Shown here: positions 50,207-58,772 of the stretch, piece after piece
How positions within the stretch are numbered: the stretch's first letter is position 1
Layout of the letters: the number at the start of each line of letters is the position of its first letter
Assembly (NCBI RefSeq): GCF_030651995.1
Contig: NZ_JAUSBN010000009.1
Span: forward strand, 1-64,000
Direction of reading: 5' to 3'
Source of the DNA: Reyranella sp.
GTDB taxonomy: Bacteria; Pseudomonadota; Alphaproteobacteria; Reyranellales; Reyranellaceae
Length of the DNA stretch: 64,000 nucleotides
Program-made: the position numbers and the translations under genes
Notes under the pieces: generated by a model
Seen by the model: only the letters and a program-made list of their open reading frames with translations
Database searches by the model: none
Told to the model about the DNA's origin: nothing

Positions 50207-51097
50207 CTAGAGCCGGTAGACGCTGTCGATGGCGGCGCGTCCATCCTCGGTCCTGACCCGTCCGTCCTTCACCATCTGGACGAGATGCGCCAGCATCGAG
50301 CGGCCGGCCGCCGGGTGCAGATGGACCGGCGTGTCGGCATAGTTCTTGGCGACCATCTGCGGGATGGTCTGCGGACCGTCCTTGAGACGCGCGATGATCT
50401 GCGCCTCGCGGCCCAGCCGATGATCGATATAGGCCTGCACGAACGGATTGGGATCGCGGATCTCGGCGCCGTGCGTGGGGATGTAGAGGCTCTCGTCGCG
50501 CGGCAGCAGCTTGCGCAGCGAGGCGAAGTAGTCGGCCATGTTGCCGTCGGGCGGCGAGATCACCGCCGTCGACCAGCCCATGACATGGTCGCCCGAGAGC
50601 AGCGCCTTGTCTTCCTTCACCGCGAAGCAGAGATGGTTGGAGATGTGGCCGGGCGTATGGACGGCCTCGACGTTCCAGCCGTCGCCCTGGATCACGTCGC
50701 CGTCGTTCAGCTTCACGTCGGGGGCGAAGGAGAAATCGCCCTCCTGCTCGGCCGTCACGCCTTCGGGCGTCGGATGCGGCCCGTAGCTGTAGACCTTCGC
50801 GCCCGTCGCCTTGGCCAGCGCCGGCGTCGCCGGCACATGGTCGACATGGGTGTGCGTCACCAGGATATGCGTCACCGTCTCGCCGCGCAGGGCGCGCAGC
50901 ACCGCATCGATGTGTTCCTGATGGTCGGGCCCGGGATCGACGACCGCGACGTTGCCGTGGCCGATGATGTAGGTGCCGGTGCCCTTGAAGGTGAACGGGT
51001 TCGGGTTATTGGCGACGACCCGCCGGATCAGCGGCGTCACCTCCATTGCCGTACCGTAGTCGAACTTGAAGTCCCTGATGAACGGAATGCCGGCCAT
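50207..51097 (-). CDS. MBL-fold metallo-hydrolase, LACTB2-like
   Basis: A 296-residue metallo-beta-lactamase-fold protein with the metal motif THTHVDHVPATPAL, further ligands in VHTPGHISNHLCF and LSGDHVMGW, and a C-terminal winged-helix-like segment (MVAKNYADTPVHLHPAAGRSMLAHLVQMVKDGRV). This matches the LACTB2/RNase-type subgroup; relatives hydrolyse thioesters, lactones or RNA. Substrate unknown. The middle gene of the operon, 24 bases after the beta-propeller gene. Confidence 0.88.
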   Translation of the reverse strand: MAGIPFIRDFKFDYGTAMEVTPLIRRVVANNPNPFTFKGTGTYIIGHGNVAVVDPGPDHQEHIDAVLRALRGETVTHILVTHTHVDHVPATPALAKATGAKVYSYGPHPTPEGVTAEQEGDFSFAPDVKLNDGDVIQGDGWNVEAVHTPGHISNHLCFAVKEDKALLSGDHVMGWSTAVISPPDGNMADYFASLRKLLPRDESLYIPTHGAEIRDPNPFVQAYIDHRLGREAQIIARLKDGPQTIPQMVAKNYADTPVHLHPAAGRSMLAHLVQMVKDGRVRTEDGRAAIDSVYRL

Positions 51098-51121
51098 GTA
51101 AGCCTCTCTGGAGTGCGCCGA

Positions 51122-52798
51122 CTACGGCGGCGTCAATTTGTAGAGCGAGTTCCGGATGTCGGAGCTGACATAGACGATGCCGGTGCGGCCGACCGCGACG
51201 CCGGTCGGCACCAGGGCCGGCGGTCCGCCGGGGAACGGCGCCAGGCCGATGTCGAGGTTGGAGGCGATCACCGTCTTGGCGCCGGTTGCGGGATCGATGG
51301 CGACGACCCTCTTCTGGCCGACTTCGGCAACATAGAGCCGGCCGTCCGGCCCGAGGTCGATGCCCTCCGGACCGGTCAGGTTGTCGGCCACCACCCGGCG
51401 CGTGCCCGCGGCGACGTCGATCTCGGTGACGACGCCGGCCGAGATCTCGGTGACGTAGATCAGCGGGCCCGCCCCGTGCACCATGGCGACCGGACCGCGC
51501 AGCTCCTTCATGACCGTGCTGCGCTCCTTGCCGTCGGCGCTCACCTTCACGAGGTTGCCGCTCGCCAGCTCGGCCACGTACATCGTGCCGTCGGCGAACT
51601 CGACCGCATCGACGGGCGCCGCGAATTCGCCGAGGGTCGCCACCAGCTTGCCGGTCTTGCGGTCGACCTTCTCGACGGTGTTGGAGAACCAGCTCGACAG
51701 CAGCACGTTCTTCGGCCCGACCGAAATGCCGATCGGATAGGCGTGCGTCTCGCCATGCACGCGCAGCACGTCCGTCACGTCGCCGGTGGTGCCGTCGACC
51801 TTGCGATAGCTGAACACGTCGGCCACATGCACCGTGTCCTTGCCGCCTTCGCTGGTGACGGCGAGGTCGGTCGGGACGGCGAGCTTGCCTTCGACGATGG
51901 TACGATGCGCGCCGGTGTGCTTGTCGACCAGGTAGACGCCGTTGTCGGTCATCGAGGTCACGAACAGCCGGCCGCGCGAATCGAAGGCGAGATTGTCGAG
52001 GCCCGGCTTCATCGAGGCGACCAGCTTCTTGGCCTTGCTGGTGAGGCTCACGCTCCAGATGCCGCCGGTCCCGGTGTCGACGACATAGACGTTGTCGCGG
52101 TTCTGCGGATCGATGTTGGCGGCGGCCGGCGTCTTGAAGCCGGAAGCTATCACTTCGGCGGCGCCGGTCTCGAGATTCACCTTCACGATCTCGCCCTTGA
52201 ACCAGAGCGGCCCGTAGAGGAAGCCGTCGTCCTTGTGCACTTCGAAACCGTTGAGGCCGCCCAGCTTCTCGGCGATGCGGCGCAGTTCGTTGCGCGCCAG
52301 CGGCTTGAAGTCGGGCTTGTCGACGTTCCTGATGTCGATCTCGTAGAGTGCGTCGCCGAGGAAGACCTCGGAGACGAACAGCCGTCCGTCCTTGCCGAAC
52401 GCGAGCGAGTTGGGGCCGGTCATGCCGTTGGCGACCTCGATGGTCTTGCCGTTCGGCTTGCGGACATAGACCTTGCCGATCAGGAACGCCGTCCACGCCA
52501 TCGTGCCGTCGTCGGCAAAGGCGATGTCGTCGGCCATGCCGGTCGGCGGATCGATCACGCGGTCGACCTCGCCCGAGTCGACCTGCACGCGATACAGCGT
52601 CTGACCGATCACCGAGCCGGCAAAGAGCTGGTCGTCCTTGTTGAAGGCAAGCCCGTGCACGCCATGGAACCAGGAGCCCGGCACCAGGAACTGCTGGCTG
52701 TACTCCCTGGGCGGCGGCGCTTCGGCCTGCTGCGCCCACGCGCCACTGGTTACGCCGAACGCAAGCACCGCCGACGCGACAATGCGGCCCAACCCCAT
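51122..52798 (-). CDS. Exported SMP-30/NHL-like beta-propeller protein
   Basis: A 558-residue exported protein. The start at 52798 follows GGAGGAAAC and gives a signal peptide (MGLGRIVASAVLAFGVTSGAWAQ). The mature part consists of repeated propeller blades of the form GLAFNKDDQLFAGS, SLAFGKDGRLFVSE, NLAFDSRGRLFVTS, GIDLGPDGRLYVAE, GVAVGRTGIVYVSS. The length suggests two propellers or one large one. Family members include gluconolactonase and strictosidine synthase-like lactonases or esterases; catalytic metal ligands cannot be assigned by eye. Confidence 0.82.
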   Translation of the reverse strand: MGLGRIVASAVLAFGVTSGAWAQQAEAPPPREYSQQFLVPGSWFHGVHGLAFNKDDQLFAGSVIGQTLYRVQVDSGEVDRVIDPPTGMADDIAFADDGTMAWTAFLIGKVYVRKPNGKTIEVANGMTGPNSLAFGKDGRLFVSEVFLGDALYEIDIRNVDKPDFKPLARNELRRIAEKLGGLNGFEVHKDDGFLYGPLWFKGEIVKVNLETGAAEVIASGFKTPAAANIDPQNRDNVYVVDTGTGGIWSVSLTSKAKKLVASMKPGLDNLAFDSRGRLFVTSMTDNGVYLVDKHTGAHRTIVEGKLAVPTDLAVTSEGGKDTVHVADVFSYRKVDGTTGDVTDVLRVHGETHAYPIGISVGPKNVLLSSWFSNTVEKVDRKTGKLVATLGEFAAPVDAVEFADGTMYVAELASGNLVKVSADGKERSTVMKELRGPVAMVHGAGPLIYVTEISAGVVTEIDVAAGTRRVVADNLTGPEGIDLGPDGRLYVAEVGQKRVVAIDPATGAKTVIASNLDIGLAPFPGGPPALVPTGVAVGRTGIVYVSSDIRNSLYKLTPP

Positions 52799-52854
52799 CC
52801 CGTTTCCTCCGACCGACCCACTCGCGGCGCGGACTTTAGACCGCGTGACAGGTT

Positions 52855-52882
52855 TTGTAACGCCGAACCCTTCCGCTACCAT
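52855..52882 (+). promoter_or_regulatory. Candidate promoter of the racemase gene
   Basis: TTGTAA (52855-52860) and TACCAT (52877-52882), 16 bases apart, each match four of six consensus bases. They lie about 40 bases before the start codon, which has a strong AGGAGGAA site. This lies in the divergent region shared with the propeller operon. Confidence 0.4.
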
Positions 52883-52923
52883 CAGGCTTCGACAGAAGAA
52901 CACTCATTCTGCAGGAGGAAATC

Positions 52924-54075
52924 ATGGCAGGCCCGCTTAACGGACTGACGATCGTCGAACTGGCCGGAATCGGTCCGGGCCCGATGTGCTCGATGATGCT
53001 GGGCGACATGGGCGCCGACGTGATCCGGGTCGACCGCACCAAGGCGCATGTCATGGACCGGCTGGCCGACCCGAAATTCGCGGTCCACAACAGGAGCCGC
53101 CGTTCGGTCTCGGTCGACCTGCAGAGCAAGGCGGGCGTCGAGGTCGTGCTGCGCCTGATCGAGAAGGCCGACGGCATGACCGAGCCGTTCCGCCCCGGCG
53201 TCGCCGAGCGGCTGGGCCTCGGGCCCGATGTCTGCCTCGCCCGCAATCCGAAGCTCGTGTACGGCCGCATGACCGGCTGGGGCCAGGAAGGCCCGCTCGC
53301 CAAGGCTGCAGGGCATGACATCAACTACATCGCGCTGACCGGCGCCCTGCACGCGATCGGCGGCAAGGACAAGCCGATGCCGCCGCTCAACCTGGTGGGC
53401 GATTTCGGCGGCGGCGGCATGCTGCTGGCCTTCGGCATGGTGTGCGGCCTGCTCGAGTCGCAGCGTTCCGGCAAGGGCCAGGTGGTCGACGCCGCCATGG
53501 TCGACGGCGCGGCCCTGCTGCTGGGCGGGATCTACGGCATGGCCGGGGCCGGCCTGTGGAACGACGAGCGAGAGAGCAACATGCTCGACGGCGGCGCGCA
53601 CTTCTATGGCACCTACGAGACCAAGGACGGCAAGCATGTCTGCATCGGCTCGATCGAGCCGCAATTCTATGCGCTGCTGCTCGAGAAGACCGGCCTGAAG
53701 GACGAGCCGCTGCCGGCGCAGATGGACCGCAAGGCCTGGGGCCAGCTCAAGGAGCGGCTGGGCGCCATCTTCAAGACCAGGACGCGCGACGAATGGTGCG
53801 CGATCATGGAAGGCACGGACATCTGCTTCGCGCCGGTCCTCAGCATGAAGGAAGCGCCGTCGCACGCCCATGCCAAGGCGCGCAACGCCTATGTCGATGT
53901 GGCCGGCTTCCCGCAGCCCGCTGCCGCGCCGCGCTTCTCGCGCACCAAGGAGGGCGTGAAGGGCCCTGCGGCGAAGCGCGGCCAGCATACCGACGAGATC
54001 CTGTCCGAACGCGGCTTTTCGGCCAAGGAGATCGGCGAACTGAAGGCCGCCGGTGTCGTCGGCCCGCAGGCCTGA
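52924..54075 (+). CDS. CaiB/BaiF CoA-transferase family protein, alpha-methylacyl-CoA racemase-like
   Basis: A 383-residue class III CoA-transferase-fold protein. It begins [34 protein letters not shown]. The catalytic pair of the racemase is visible: His in [18 protein letters not shown] (H131) and Asp in [11 protein letters not shown] (D160), equivalent to H126 and D156 of the Mycobacterium racemase MCR. True CoA-transferases have an Asp in another position, so racemisation of 2-methylacyl-CoA is the better prediction. It would feed branched-chain fatty acid or isoprenoid degradation. Divergent from the propeller/MBL/SDR operon. Confidence 0.9.
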   Translation: MAGPLNGLTIVELAGIGPGPMCSMMLGDMGADVIRVDRTKAHVMDRLADPKFAVHNRSRRSVSVDLQSKAGVEVVLRLIEKADGMTEPFRPGVAERLGLGPDVCLARNPKLVYGRMTGWGQEGPLAKAAGHDINYIALTGALHAIGGKDKPMPPLNLVGDFGGGGMLLAFGMVCGLLESQRSGKGQVVDAAMVDGAALLLGGIYGMAGAGLWNDERESNMLDGGAHFYGTYETKDGKHVCIGSIEPQFYALLLEKTGLKDEPLPAQMDRKAWGQLKERLGAIFKTRTRDEWCAIMEGTDICFAPVLSMKEAPSHAHAKARNAYVDVAGFPQPAAAPRFSRTKEGVKGPAAKRGQHTDEILSERGFSAKEIGELKAAGVVGPQA

Positions 54076-54099
54076 TGTCACATTCATGATGGGACGCCC

Positions 54100-54795
54100 A
54101 TGATCCGTGCCTTCGAACTGGCGGTGCAGCAGCTTGGCGACCCCAAGCTGCGCGTCATCGTCTGGCAGTCGCTGGCGCTGTCGCTGGTGCTGCAGGTCGC
54201 GCTGGGCGTGCTGGCCTGGTGGGGGCTGCAGTCGCTTGCGACCTTCCAGTGGTCGTGGGTGAACGAGACGATCCGCTGGCTCGGCGGTGGCGCCGTGGCG
54301 GTCCTGGCGCTGATGCTGTTCCCGGCCAGCTTCGGCATCGTCATCTCGATCTTCATGGAGCGGATCGCCGACATCGTCGAGGCGCGGCACTATCCGCAGC
54401 TCGGCCCCGCCCGCGGCATTCCGCTCTGGACCGGTCTCTGGTCGGGCATCGTGTTCCTGTTCACCCTGCTGGCGATCAACCTGGTGATGCTGCCGTTCTA
54501 TGTCGTGGCTCTGTTCGTCGCCGGGTTGGGCGCCGTCCTCTTCTATGGCGTCAATGGCTGGCTGGCCGGCCGCGAATATTACGAACAGGTCGCGTTGCGC
54601 CGGCGCGACCCGGCCGAGGTCAAGGCCTGGCGCAAGGCCAATGCCGGCACCCTGTGGCTCACCGGCATCGCCATCGTCTTCCTGGGCACCATCCCGATCC
54701 TCAACCTGATCGTGCCGGTCCTCGGCGTTGCCGCGATGGTTCATATCGCACAAACGCTGAAGCCGCCCCTTAACCGGCCGATGACGCCGCGTTAA
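54100..54795 (+). CDS. EI24/CysZ-like membrane protein
   Basis: A 231-residue polytopic protein with about four to five helices and the EI24-domain pattern: FPASFGIVISIFMERIADIVEARHYPQL, GLWSGIVFLFTLLAINLVMLPFYV, and VLFYGVNGWLAGREYYEQVALRRRDPAE. The last motif is typical of CysZ-like proteins, some of which take up sulfate; a transport role is inferred only. 24 bases after the racemase gene. Its stop codon overlaps the -10 box of the next gene. Confidence 0.85.
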   Translation: MIRAFELAVQQLGDPKLRVIVWQSLALSLVLQVALGVLAWWGLQSLATFQWSWVNETIRWLGGGAVAVLALMLFPASFGIVISIFMERIADIVEARHYPQLGPARGIPLWTGLWSGIVFLFTLLAINLVMLPFYVVALFVAGLGAVLFYGVNGWLAGREYYEQVALRRRDPAEVKAWRKANAGTLWLTGIAIVFLGTIPILNLIVPVLGVAAMVHIAQTLKPPLNRPMTPR

Positions 54796-54798
54796 AGT
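54770..54798 (+). promoter_or_regulatory. Candidate near-leaderless promoter of the lipoprotein gene
   Basis: TTAACC (54770-54775), 17 bases, TAAAGT (54793-54798); each box matches four of six bases. The -10 ends six bases from the ATG at 54805, and no ribosome site is present. Confidence 0.35.
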
Positions 54799-54804
54799 GC
54801 GGCC

Positions 54805-55194
54805 ATGAAATCTGTATTTGGGGCACTCGCGGCTGTCCTTCTGCTGGCCGGCTGCCAGACCGGCGGCCCTCAGGAATATTCGCTGGGCGCCGGTGAGAAA
54901 GGCGTCTTCAGCTCACGCAACGCCGGCTCGCCGATTCCGCCTGAGCGCATCAAGGGACTGGACGAGGCGCAACTGGTCGCCTTGTTCGGCGCGCCGCAGC
55001 TCGACCGAAAGGACGGAACGGCCCGCGTGCTGCGCTACAAGTCGGACGCCTGCACCCTCTTCGTGTCGATGTATCAGCGCGACGGCCAGCCCTTCAAAGC
55101 CGAGTTCGCCGACGCCTACGACACCCATCTGCGGCCGCTGCCGCCCGACCAGTGCGCCGGTTCCATCGCGGCACAGAAGAAGCGCGTCGCCTGA
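54805..55194 (+). CDS. Small lipoprotein of unknown function
   Basis: A 129-residue protein with a lipoprotein signal (MKSVFGALAAVLLLAGC; the lipobox is LAGC with Cys17). The mature domain has LDEAQLVALFGAPQLDRKDGTARVLRYKSDACTLFV, resembling the SmpA/BamE-like or DUF pattern in which a helix and two strands follow a (L/M)xxxFGxPxxxxxxG motif. Outer-membrane or periplasmic anchoring is expected. No further family could be assigned. It converges on the hydrolase gene. Confidence 0.8.
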   Translation: MKSVFGALAAVLLLAGCQTGGPQEYSLGAGEKGVFSSRNAGSPIPPERIKGLDEAQLVALFGAPQLDRKDGTARVLRYKSDACTLFVSMYQRDGQPFKAEFADAYDTHLRPLPPDQCAGSIAAQKKRVA

Positions 55195-55208
55195 CATTGC
55201 GGTCAGGT

Positions 55209-56699
55209 TCAGGTCCCGCTTTCCCCTGACAGCCGCCGCCACAGCGCGGCGATGGCTGCGCAGGCCCGCTCCCGGGCGATCATGTCGAGATGGCCGAGGC
55301 CTGGCACCACTTCGACTGAAATGCGCGGATTGAGGTCCTTGAGTAGTGGCGCGTATTGCTCCGCCCGGAACAGTTCATCGTTCTCGCCGACGGCAATGAT
55401 CATCGGCCGGTCGATGCGCGCAATCTCGCGCCGCCAGTCTCGGCTGAGCTGAAGCCCCGAGGCGAGCCGGAAGGAATAGACCGGGGTGCGAGTCTCGCTC
55501 GGCGCTGACCCCGTGGCGAAGCGCACGACCGGCAGACCCTGGAACCAGGGCATGCCGAAGCCGTCGAGGATCGAGAGCGCGATTACGCGCGGCACGGCCA
55601 CGCTCACCCAGCCGCCGGAGGCGGGGCGTGTCGTGGGGGCATCCTGCGCGATGTAGGGCGAGATCGCGAGATAGGCATCGAAGGCCTGCCGGTTGGCGCC
55701 GCTGGCCGCGCGCAGCACGAAGCCGCCGCCGGAGGAGAAGCCGATCAGCGTCTTCTGGAGTCCGGGCTTTGTGAGGCCAGCAGCCTCGAGGAAGTCCATG
55801 AGATCGTCGTCTAGCTGATTTCGATACGAGGTGTCGCCATTGGCCGTGCCGCTGCCGCCATGGCCGCGCAGGCTGATCGAATAGACCGTGGCCCCCGCCG
55901 CCTGCAGCGCCTGCGCCGACTTGTGCATAGAGATGTTGGTGCCCGACGAGCCATGGACCAGCACGACGGCGCGGTCGGGGCGGGCCGGATAGACCCGGTA
56001 GGCGAGCGACGCACCGTCGCGCGCCGCCACGCGCCGCACCGGAGGAAGCTCGGCCATGTTCCAGGTCGACATGCCGGGCAGCGAATCGCCCGCGAGCAGG
56101 CGCGGCAGTTCACCGGGACTGCTGAAGGCAATGACGCCGCCGAAGCCCGCAGCCACGGTCAGCAGGAAGATCGCCGGCGCCCAACGGAGCCGCCGGATCC
56201 AGCGGCTGGACCTAGCGCCGACACCGCCCAACCAGCCCAGGCCGATGCCGGCCACGAAGCCGCCGACACCGCCGGCCAGGGCGATCCAAGCCGGATCGGC
56301 ACGAAGCGCGGGCGCCATCCCGAAGACAACGCCCAATGCGTAGCGGACGGCGAAGATCGAGATGCCGAAGACCAGCATGAACCAGCCGCCGGCGATCTCC
56401 AGCCGGCCATCGTCGAGGCGGTGCACGGTGCGGCGGCGGCCCAGCAGGTCGCCCAGCGGCAGGGCGACGGCCAACGCCACCAGCCAGGCGACCATGGCCA
56501 GCGCAGGCTGGGCGGCCTGACCAAGTCCGACGAAGGACAGGACCAAGCCGACGACCGGCAGGATCGCCAACCGCCACAGCGGGAGCGTCCGGGCGCGCAG
56601 GCCGAGCACCCCCAGCCAGACCACGAGCATCATCAACGGCCACACCCAGAGGGGCGTGTTCGTGACGATCTGGAAGAGGATCTGGAACGGCTGCGACAT
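55209..56699 (-). CDS. Membrane protein fused to alpha/beta hydrolase
   Basis: A 496-residue protein. Residues 1-200 hold about five membrane helices with the TPLWVWPLMMLVVWLGVLGLRARTLPLWRL start of DUF6622-like membrane proteins. Residues 240-496 are an alpha/beta hydrolase with AVVLVHGSSGTNISMH, the nucleophile elbow LIGFSSGGGFVL, the acid in IAVGENDELF and the histidine in VPGLGHLDMI. The hydrolase would sit on one face of the inner membrane. The start at 56699 gives the usual membrane-protein N-terminus (MSQPFQILFQ). Divergent from the LytTR gene. Confidence 0.8.
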   Translation of the reverse strand: MSQPFQILFQIVTNTPLWVWPLMMLVVWLGVLGLRARTLPLWRLAILPVVGLVLSFVGLGQAAQPALAMVAWLVALAVALPLGDLLGRRRTVHRLDDGRLEIAGGWFMLVFGISIFAVRYALGVVFGMAPALRADPAWIALAGGVGGFVAGIGLGWLGGVGARSSRWIRRLRWAPAIFLLTVAAGFGGVIAFSSPGELPRLLAGDSLPGMSTWNMAELPPVRRVAARDGASLAYRVYPARPDRAVVLVHGSSGTNISMHKSAQALQAAGATVYSISLRGHGGSGTANGDTSYRNQLDDDLMDFLEAAGLTKPGLQKTLIGFSSGGGFVLRAASGANRQAFDAYLAISPYIAQDAPTTRPASGGWVSVAVPRVIALSILDGFGMPWFQGLPVVRFATGSAPSETRTPVYSFRLASGLQLSRDWRREIARIDRPMIIAVGENDELFRAEQYAPLLKDLNPRISVEVVPGLGHLDMIARERACAAIAALWRRLSGESGT

Positions 56700-56818
56700 G
56701 ACGGGCTCCGCGGATGACGGCGTTGCGCTCACCTTCCGTGCGGCGCCGGTTCCGATCCATCGTCGCTGCGTGGAAGTGCTGGCGTTTTTCGCGATCTGCC
56801 GTCATTCATCCGTTCACG

Positions 56819-57637
56819 ATGCGCGAATCGCCCTACGTCCGGTCGCTCCCGTACCAGCTGCTGCCGGTACTTGGCATCGCCGTCGTCCTGGCCGTGCTCG
56901 GACCGTTCGGGACCTACGAGCGCATGGACCTGACGCAACGGCTGGCCCATTTCGGGATCATCGGCGCCCTGAGCTGGATCCAGGTCGTCCTGCTCGCCGC
57001 CTGGTTCGGCACCATCGAGCCGATCGACCGCTGGCCGGTCGCCGGCCGGATGACCTTGGTCGGCCTGCTGGCGGCGGTGCCCAGCACCTTCGAGGTCATC
57101 GTCGTCCATTCATGGCTGGTGAAGCCGATTCCGCTGTCGCTGGCGCCGAAGCTCTATCCGGAGAATGCCTTCCTGACGGTGGTCGTTTCGGTGATGATCG
57201 GTCTGTTCGTCGAGCAGCGCCTGCGCGCCAAGGCCGACGCCGAGCGCGAGCGAGTCGCCGCCCTGCCCGTACCCGCCGCTCCGGAGGCCAGCTCAGCCCA
57301 GTCCGCCACCCCCGACTTCCTGCGTCGGGTCCCGCCAGCCCTGGGCCGCGACCTTCTCGCCCTCGAAATGGAGGACCACTATCTGCGCATCCACACCGCT
57401 TTGGGCAGCGACCTGGTGCTGATGCGCCTGCGCGATGCGCTGGCGGAGCTGGGGCCTGACCGCGGGCGGCAGGTTCATCGCTCGTGGTGGGTGGCGGAGG
57501 GCGCGGTCGCCTCGGTGGATCGAAGCGCCGGCCGGCTCGTCCTGGTCCTGCGCAACGGCCTGCACGTGCCGGTCAGCAAGACCCATCGCGACAGCGTCAG
57601 GGAAGCGGGCTGGCTTACCAACACTTTGTCATCCTGA
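56819..57637 (+). CDS. LytTR DNA-binding protein with N-terminal membrane domain
   Basis: A 272-residue regulator. About four membrane helices fill residues 8-140 (YQLLPVLGIAVVLAVLGPFG ... AFLTVVVSVMIGLFVE). After a linker rich in Ala/Pro comes a LytTR domain at about 175-265: DLLALEMEDHYLRIHTALGSDLVLMRLRDALAELG, then QVHRSWWVAEGAV and RNGLHVPVSKTHRDSVREA. DNA-binding is thus membrane-tethered. The ATG at 56819 is preferred, since the open frame from 56714 lacks a membrane-protein start. The neighbouring membrane-hydrolase gene, divergent by 119 bases, is a natural candidate target. Confidence 0.88.
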   Translation: MRESPYVRSLPYQLLPVLGIAVVLAVLGPFGTYERMDLTQRLAHFGIIGALSWIQVVLLAAWFGTIEPIDRWPVAGRMTLVGLLAAVPSTFEVIVVHSWLVKPIPLSLAPKLYPENAFLTVVVSVMIGLFVEQRLRAKADAERERVAALPVPAAPEASSAQSATPDFLRRVPPALGRDLLALEMEDHYLRIHTALGSDLVLMRLRDALAELGPDRGRQVHRSWWVAEGAVASVDRSAGRLVLVLRNGLHVPVSKTHRDSVREAGWLTNTLSS

Positions 57638-57709
57638 GCGAAGCGAAGGATCTCGCGTCGGCTACGGAATCCTTTGATCGCTCGGTCAGGTCCTTCGCTT
57701 CGCTCAGGA
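57632..57709. repeat. Intergenic inverted repeat with 19-bp perfect arms
   Basis: TCCTGAGCGAAGCGAAGGA (57632-57650) and its exact complement (57691-57709) enclose 40 bases, between convergent genes; the LytTR stop codon lies inside the left arm. The pattern belongs to the same family as the element at 9081-9194. It could serve as a bidirectional terminator or a mobile REP-like pair. Confidence 0.7.
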
Positions 57710-57721
57710 CGACCGTCAACC

Positions 57722-58765
57722 TCACTTGCCGCCGCGATCCTCGCGCCAGAGGTCGAGCTTCTCCTGGATCGGGCGATCGGAAAAAGAGAACAGAACGGCG
57801 TCGCTGTCGGCCCGATGCTCTACCTTGGCCCAGCTGGGCACGACGAAGTGGTCGCGCTTCTTCCAGCGCATCACCGTGTCGCCGATCCGGCTCTCGCCCG
57901 CGCCTTCGACCACCGAGAAGACCGTGCCGTCGGTGCTGCGATAGGGTGCGGTCGAGAAGCCCTTCGGGACCAGCTGCATGAAGGTGCCCATGGTGGCGAT
58001 CGGGGTACCGCCGCTCGCCGGATTGACGTAGCGCAGCTTGTAGCCATGGCAGGGATCGGGCGCGCCGGCCCTGGCCAGCCCGTGCAGCGCCTCACGCGTG
58101 CGCGCATAGGGATAGTTGAAGATCGGCGAGGTCTGCTTCGAAGGCTTCCAGTCGACCGGCAGGAGACCGCTCGCGAATTTCGCGTCGGAGGTGCCCAGCG
58201 GCGTCGTCACGACCTGCTCCTCGGTCTCGCCGTTCTCCGCGAAGCCCGCGTTGAACATCGCGACCAGCGGGATGTCGAGCCCGTCCAGCCACACCATCGG
58301 CTTCGCCGACTCGTTGCCGTGATCGTGCCAGGTCCAGGTCGGCGTGATCACGAAGTCGCCCTCGTGCATGATCGTGCGCTCGCCGTCGACCGCGGTATAG
58401 GCACCCTCGCCCTCGACGATGAAGCGCAGGGCCGACTGGGTGTGGCGATGGCTGGGCGCCACTTCGCCCGGAAGGATCAGCTGCAGGCCGGCATAGAGCG
58501 TCGGCGTGATGCAGGCGCTGCCGGTCATTGCCGGATTCTCGAGGATCAGCACCCGCCGCACCGCTTCCTTGGCGGTGATGAGCGCCCCTGATTCCATCAG
58601 GAACGGCCGCACCTTGTCGTAGTCCCAGTGCGCGGCCTGGTACTTCGGCGCGGGCCTGGGCGGCACGAGCTGGTGCAGCGATTCCCAGAGCGGCGCCATC
58701 GAGAGGCCGCCGATACGCTCGTAGAAGTCGCGCCGCGCGTTGTTGCCGGTGGTCGGCGACGACAC
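57722..58765 (-). CDS. gtdA: Gentisate 1,2-dioxygenase (bicupin)
   Basis: A 347-residue ring-cleaving Fe(II) dioxygenase that opens gentisate to maleylpyruvate. The N-terminal cupin holds the iron ligands in SHRHTQSALRFIVEGEG (H106, H108) and TWHDHGNES (H147), the positions known for gentisate dioxygenases. The C-terminal cupin (about 255-340) is catalytically silent in the family. The gene follows the glutamine amidotransferase-like gene by seven bases. Downstream gentisate-pathway genes (isomerase, hydrolase) are not in view. Confidence 0.93.
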   Translation of the reverse strand: MSSPTTGNNARRDFYERIGGLSMAPLWESLHQLVPPRPAPKYQAAHWDYDKVRPFLMESGALITAKEAVRRVLILENPAMTGSACITPTLYAGLQLILPGEVAPSHRHTQSALRFIVEGEGAYTAVDGERTIMHEGDFVITPTWTWHDHGNESAKPMVWLDGLDIPLVAMFNAGFAENGETEEQVVTTPLGTSDAKFASGLLPVDWKPSKQTSPIFNYPYARTREALHGLARAGAPDPCHGYKLRYVNPASGGTPIATMGTFMQLVPKGFSTAPYRSTDGTVFSVVEGAGESRIGDTVMRWKKRDHFVVPSWAKVEHRADSDAVLFSFSDRPIQEKLDLWREDRGGK

Positions 58766-58772
58766 TGAGTGC

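Noticed and set aside
49385-52948. 1187-codon plus-strand frame across the SDR, MBL and propeller genes
   Set aside because: It runs antisense to three well-supported genes; the His/Arg/Gly/Asp-rich translation shows no domain.
52924-54075. Formyl-CoA or carnitine CoA-transferase
   Set aside because: The His131/Asp160 pair in GHDINY and LVGDFGGG matches methylacyl-CoA racemase, not the transferase active site.
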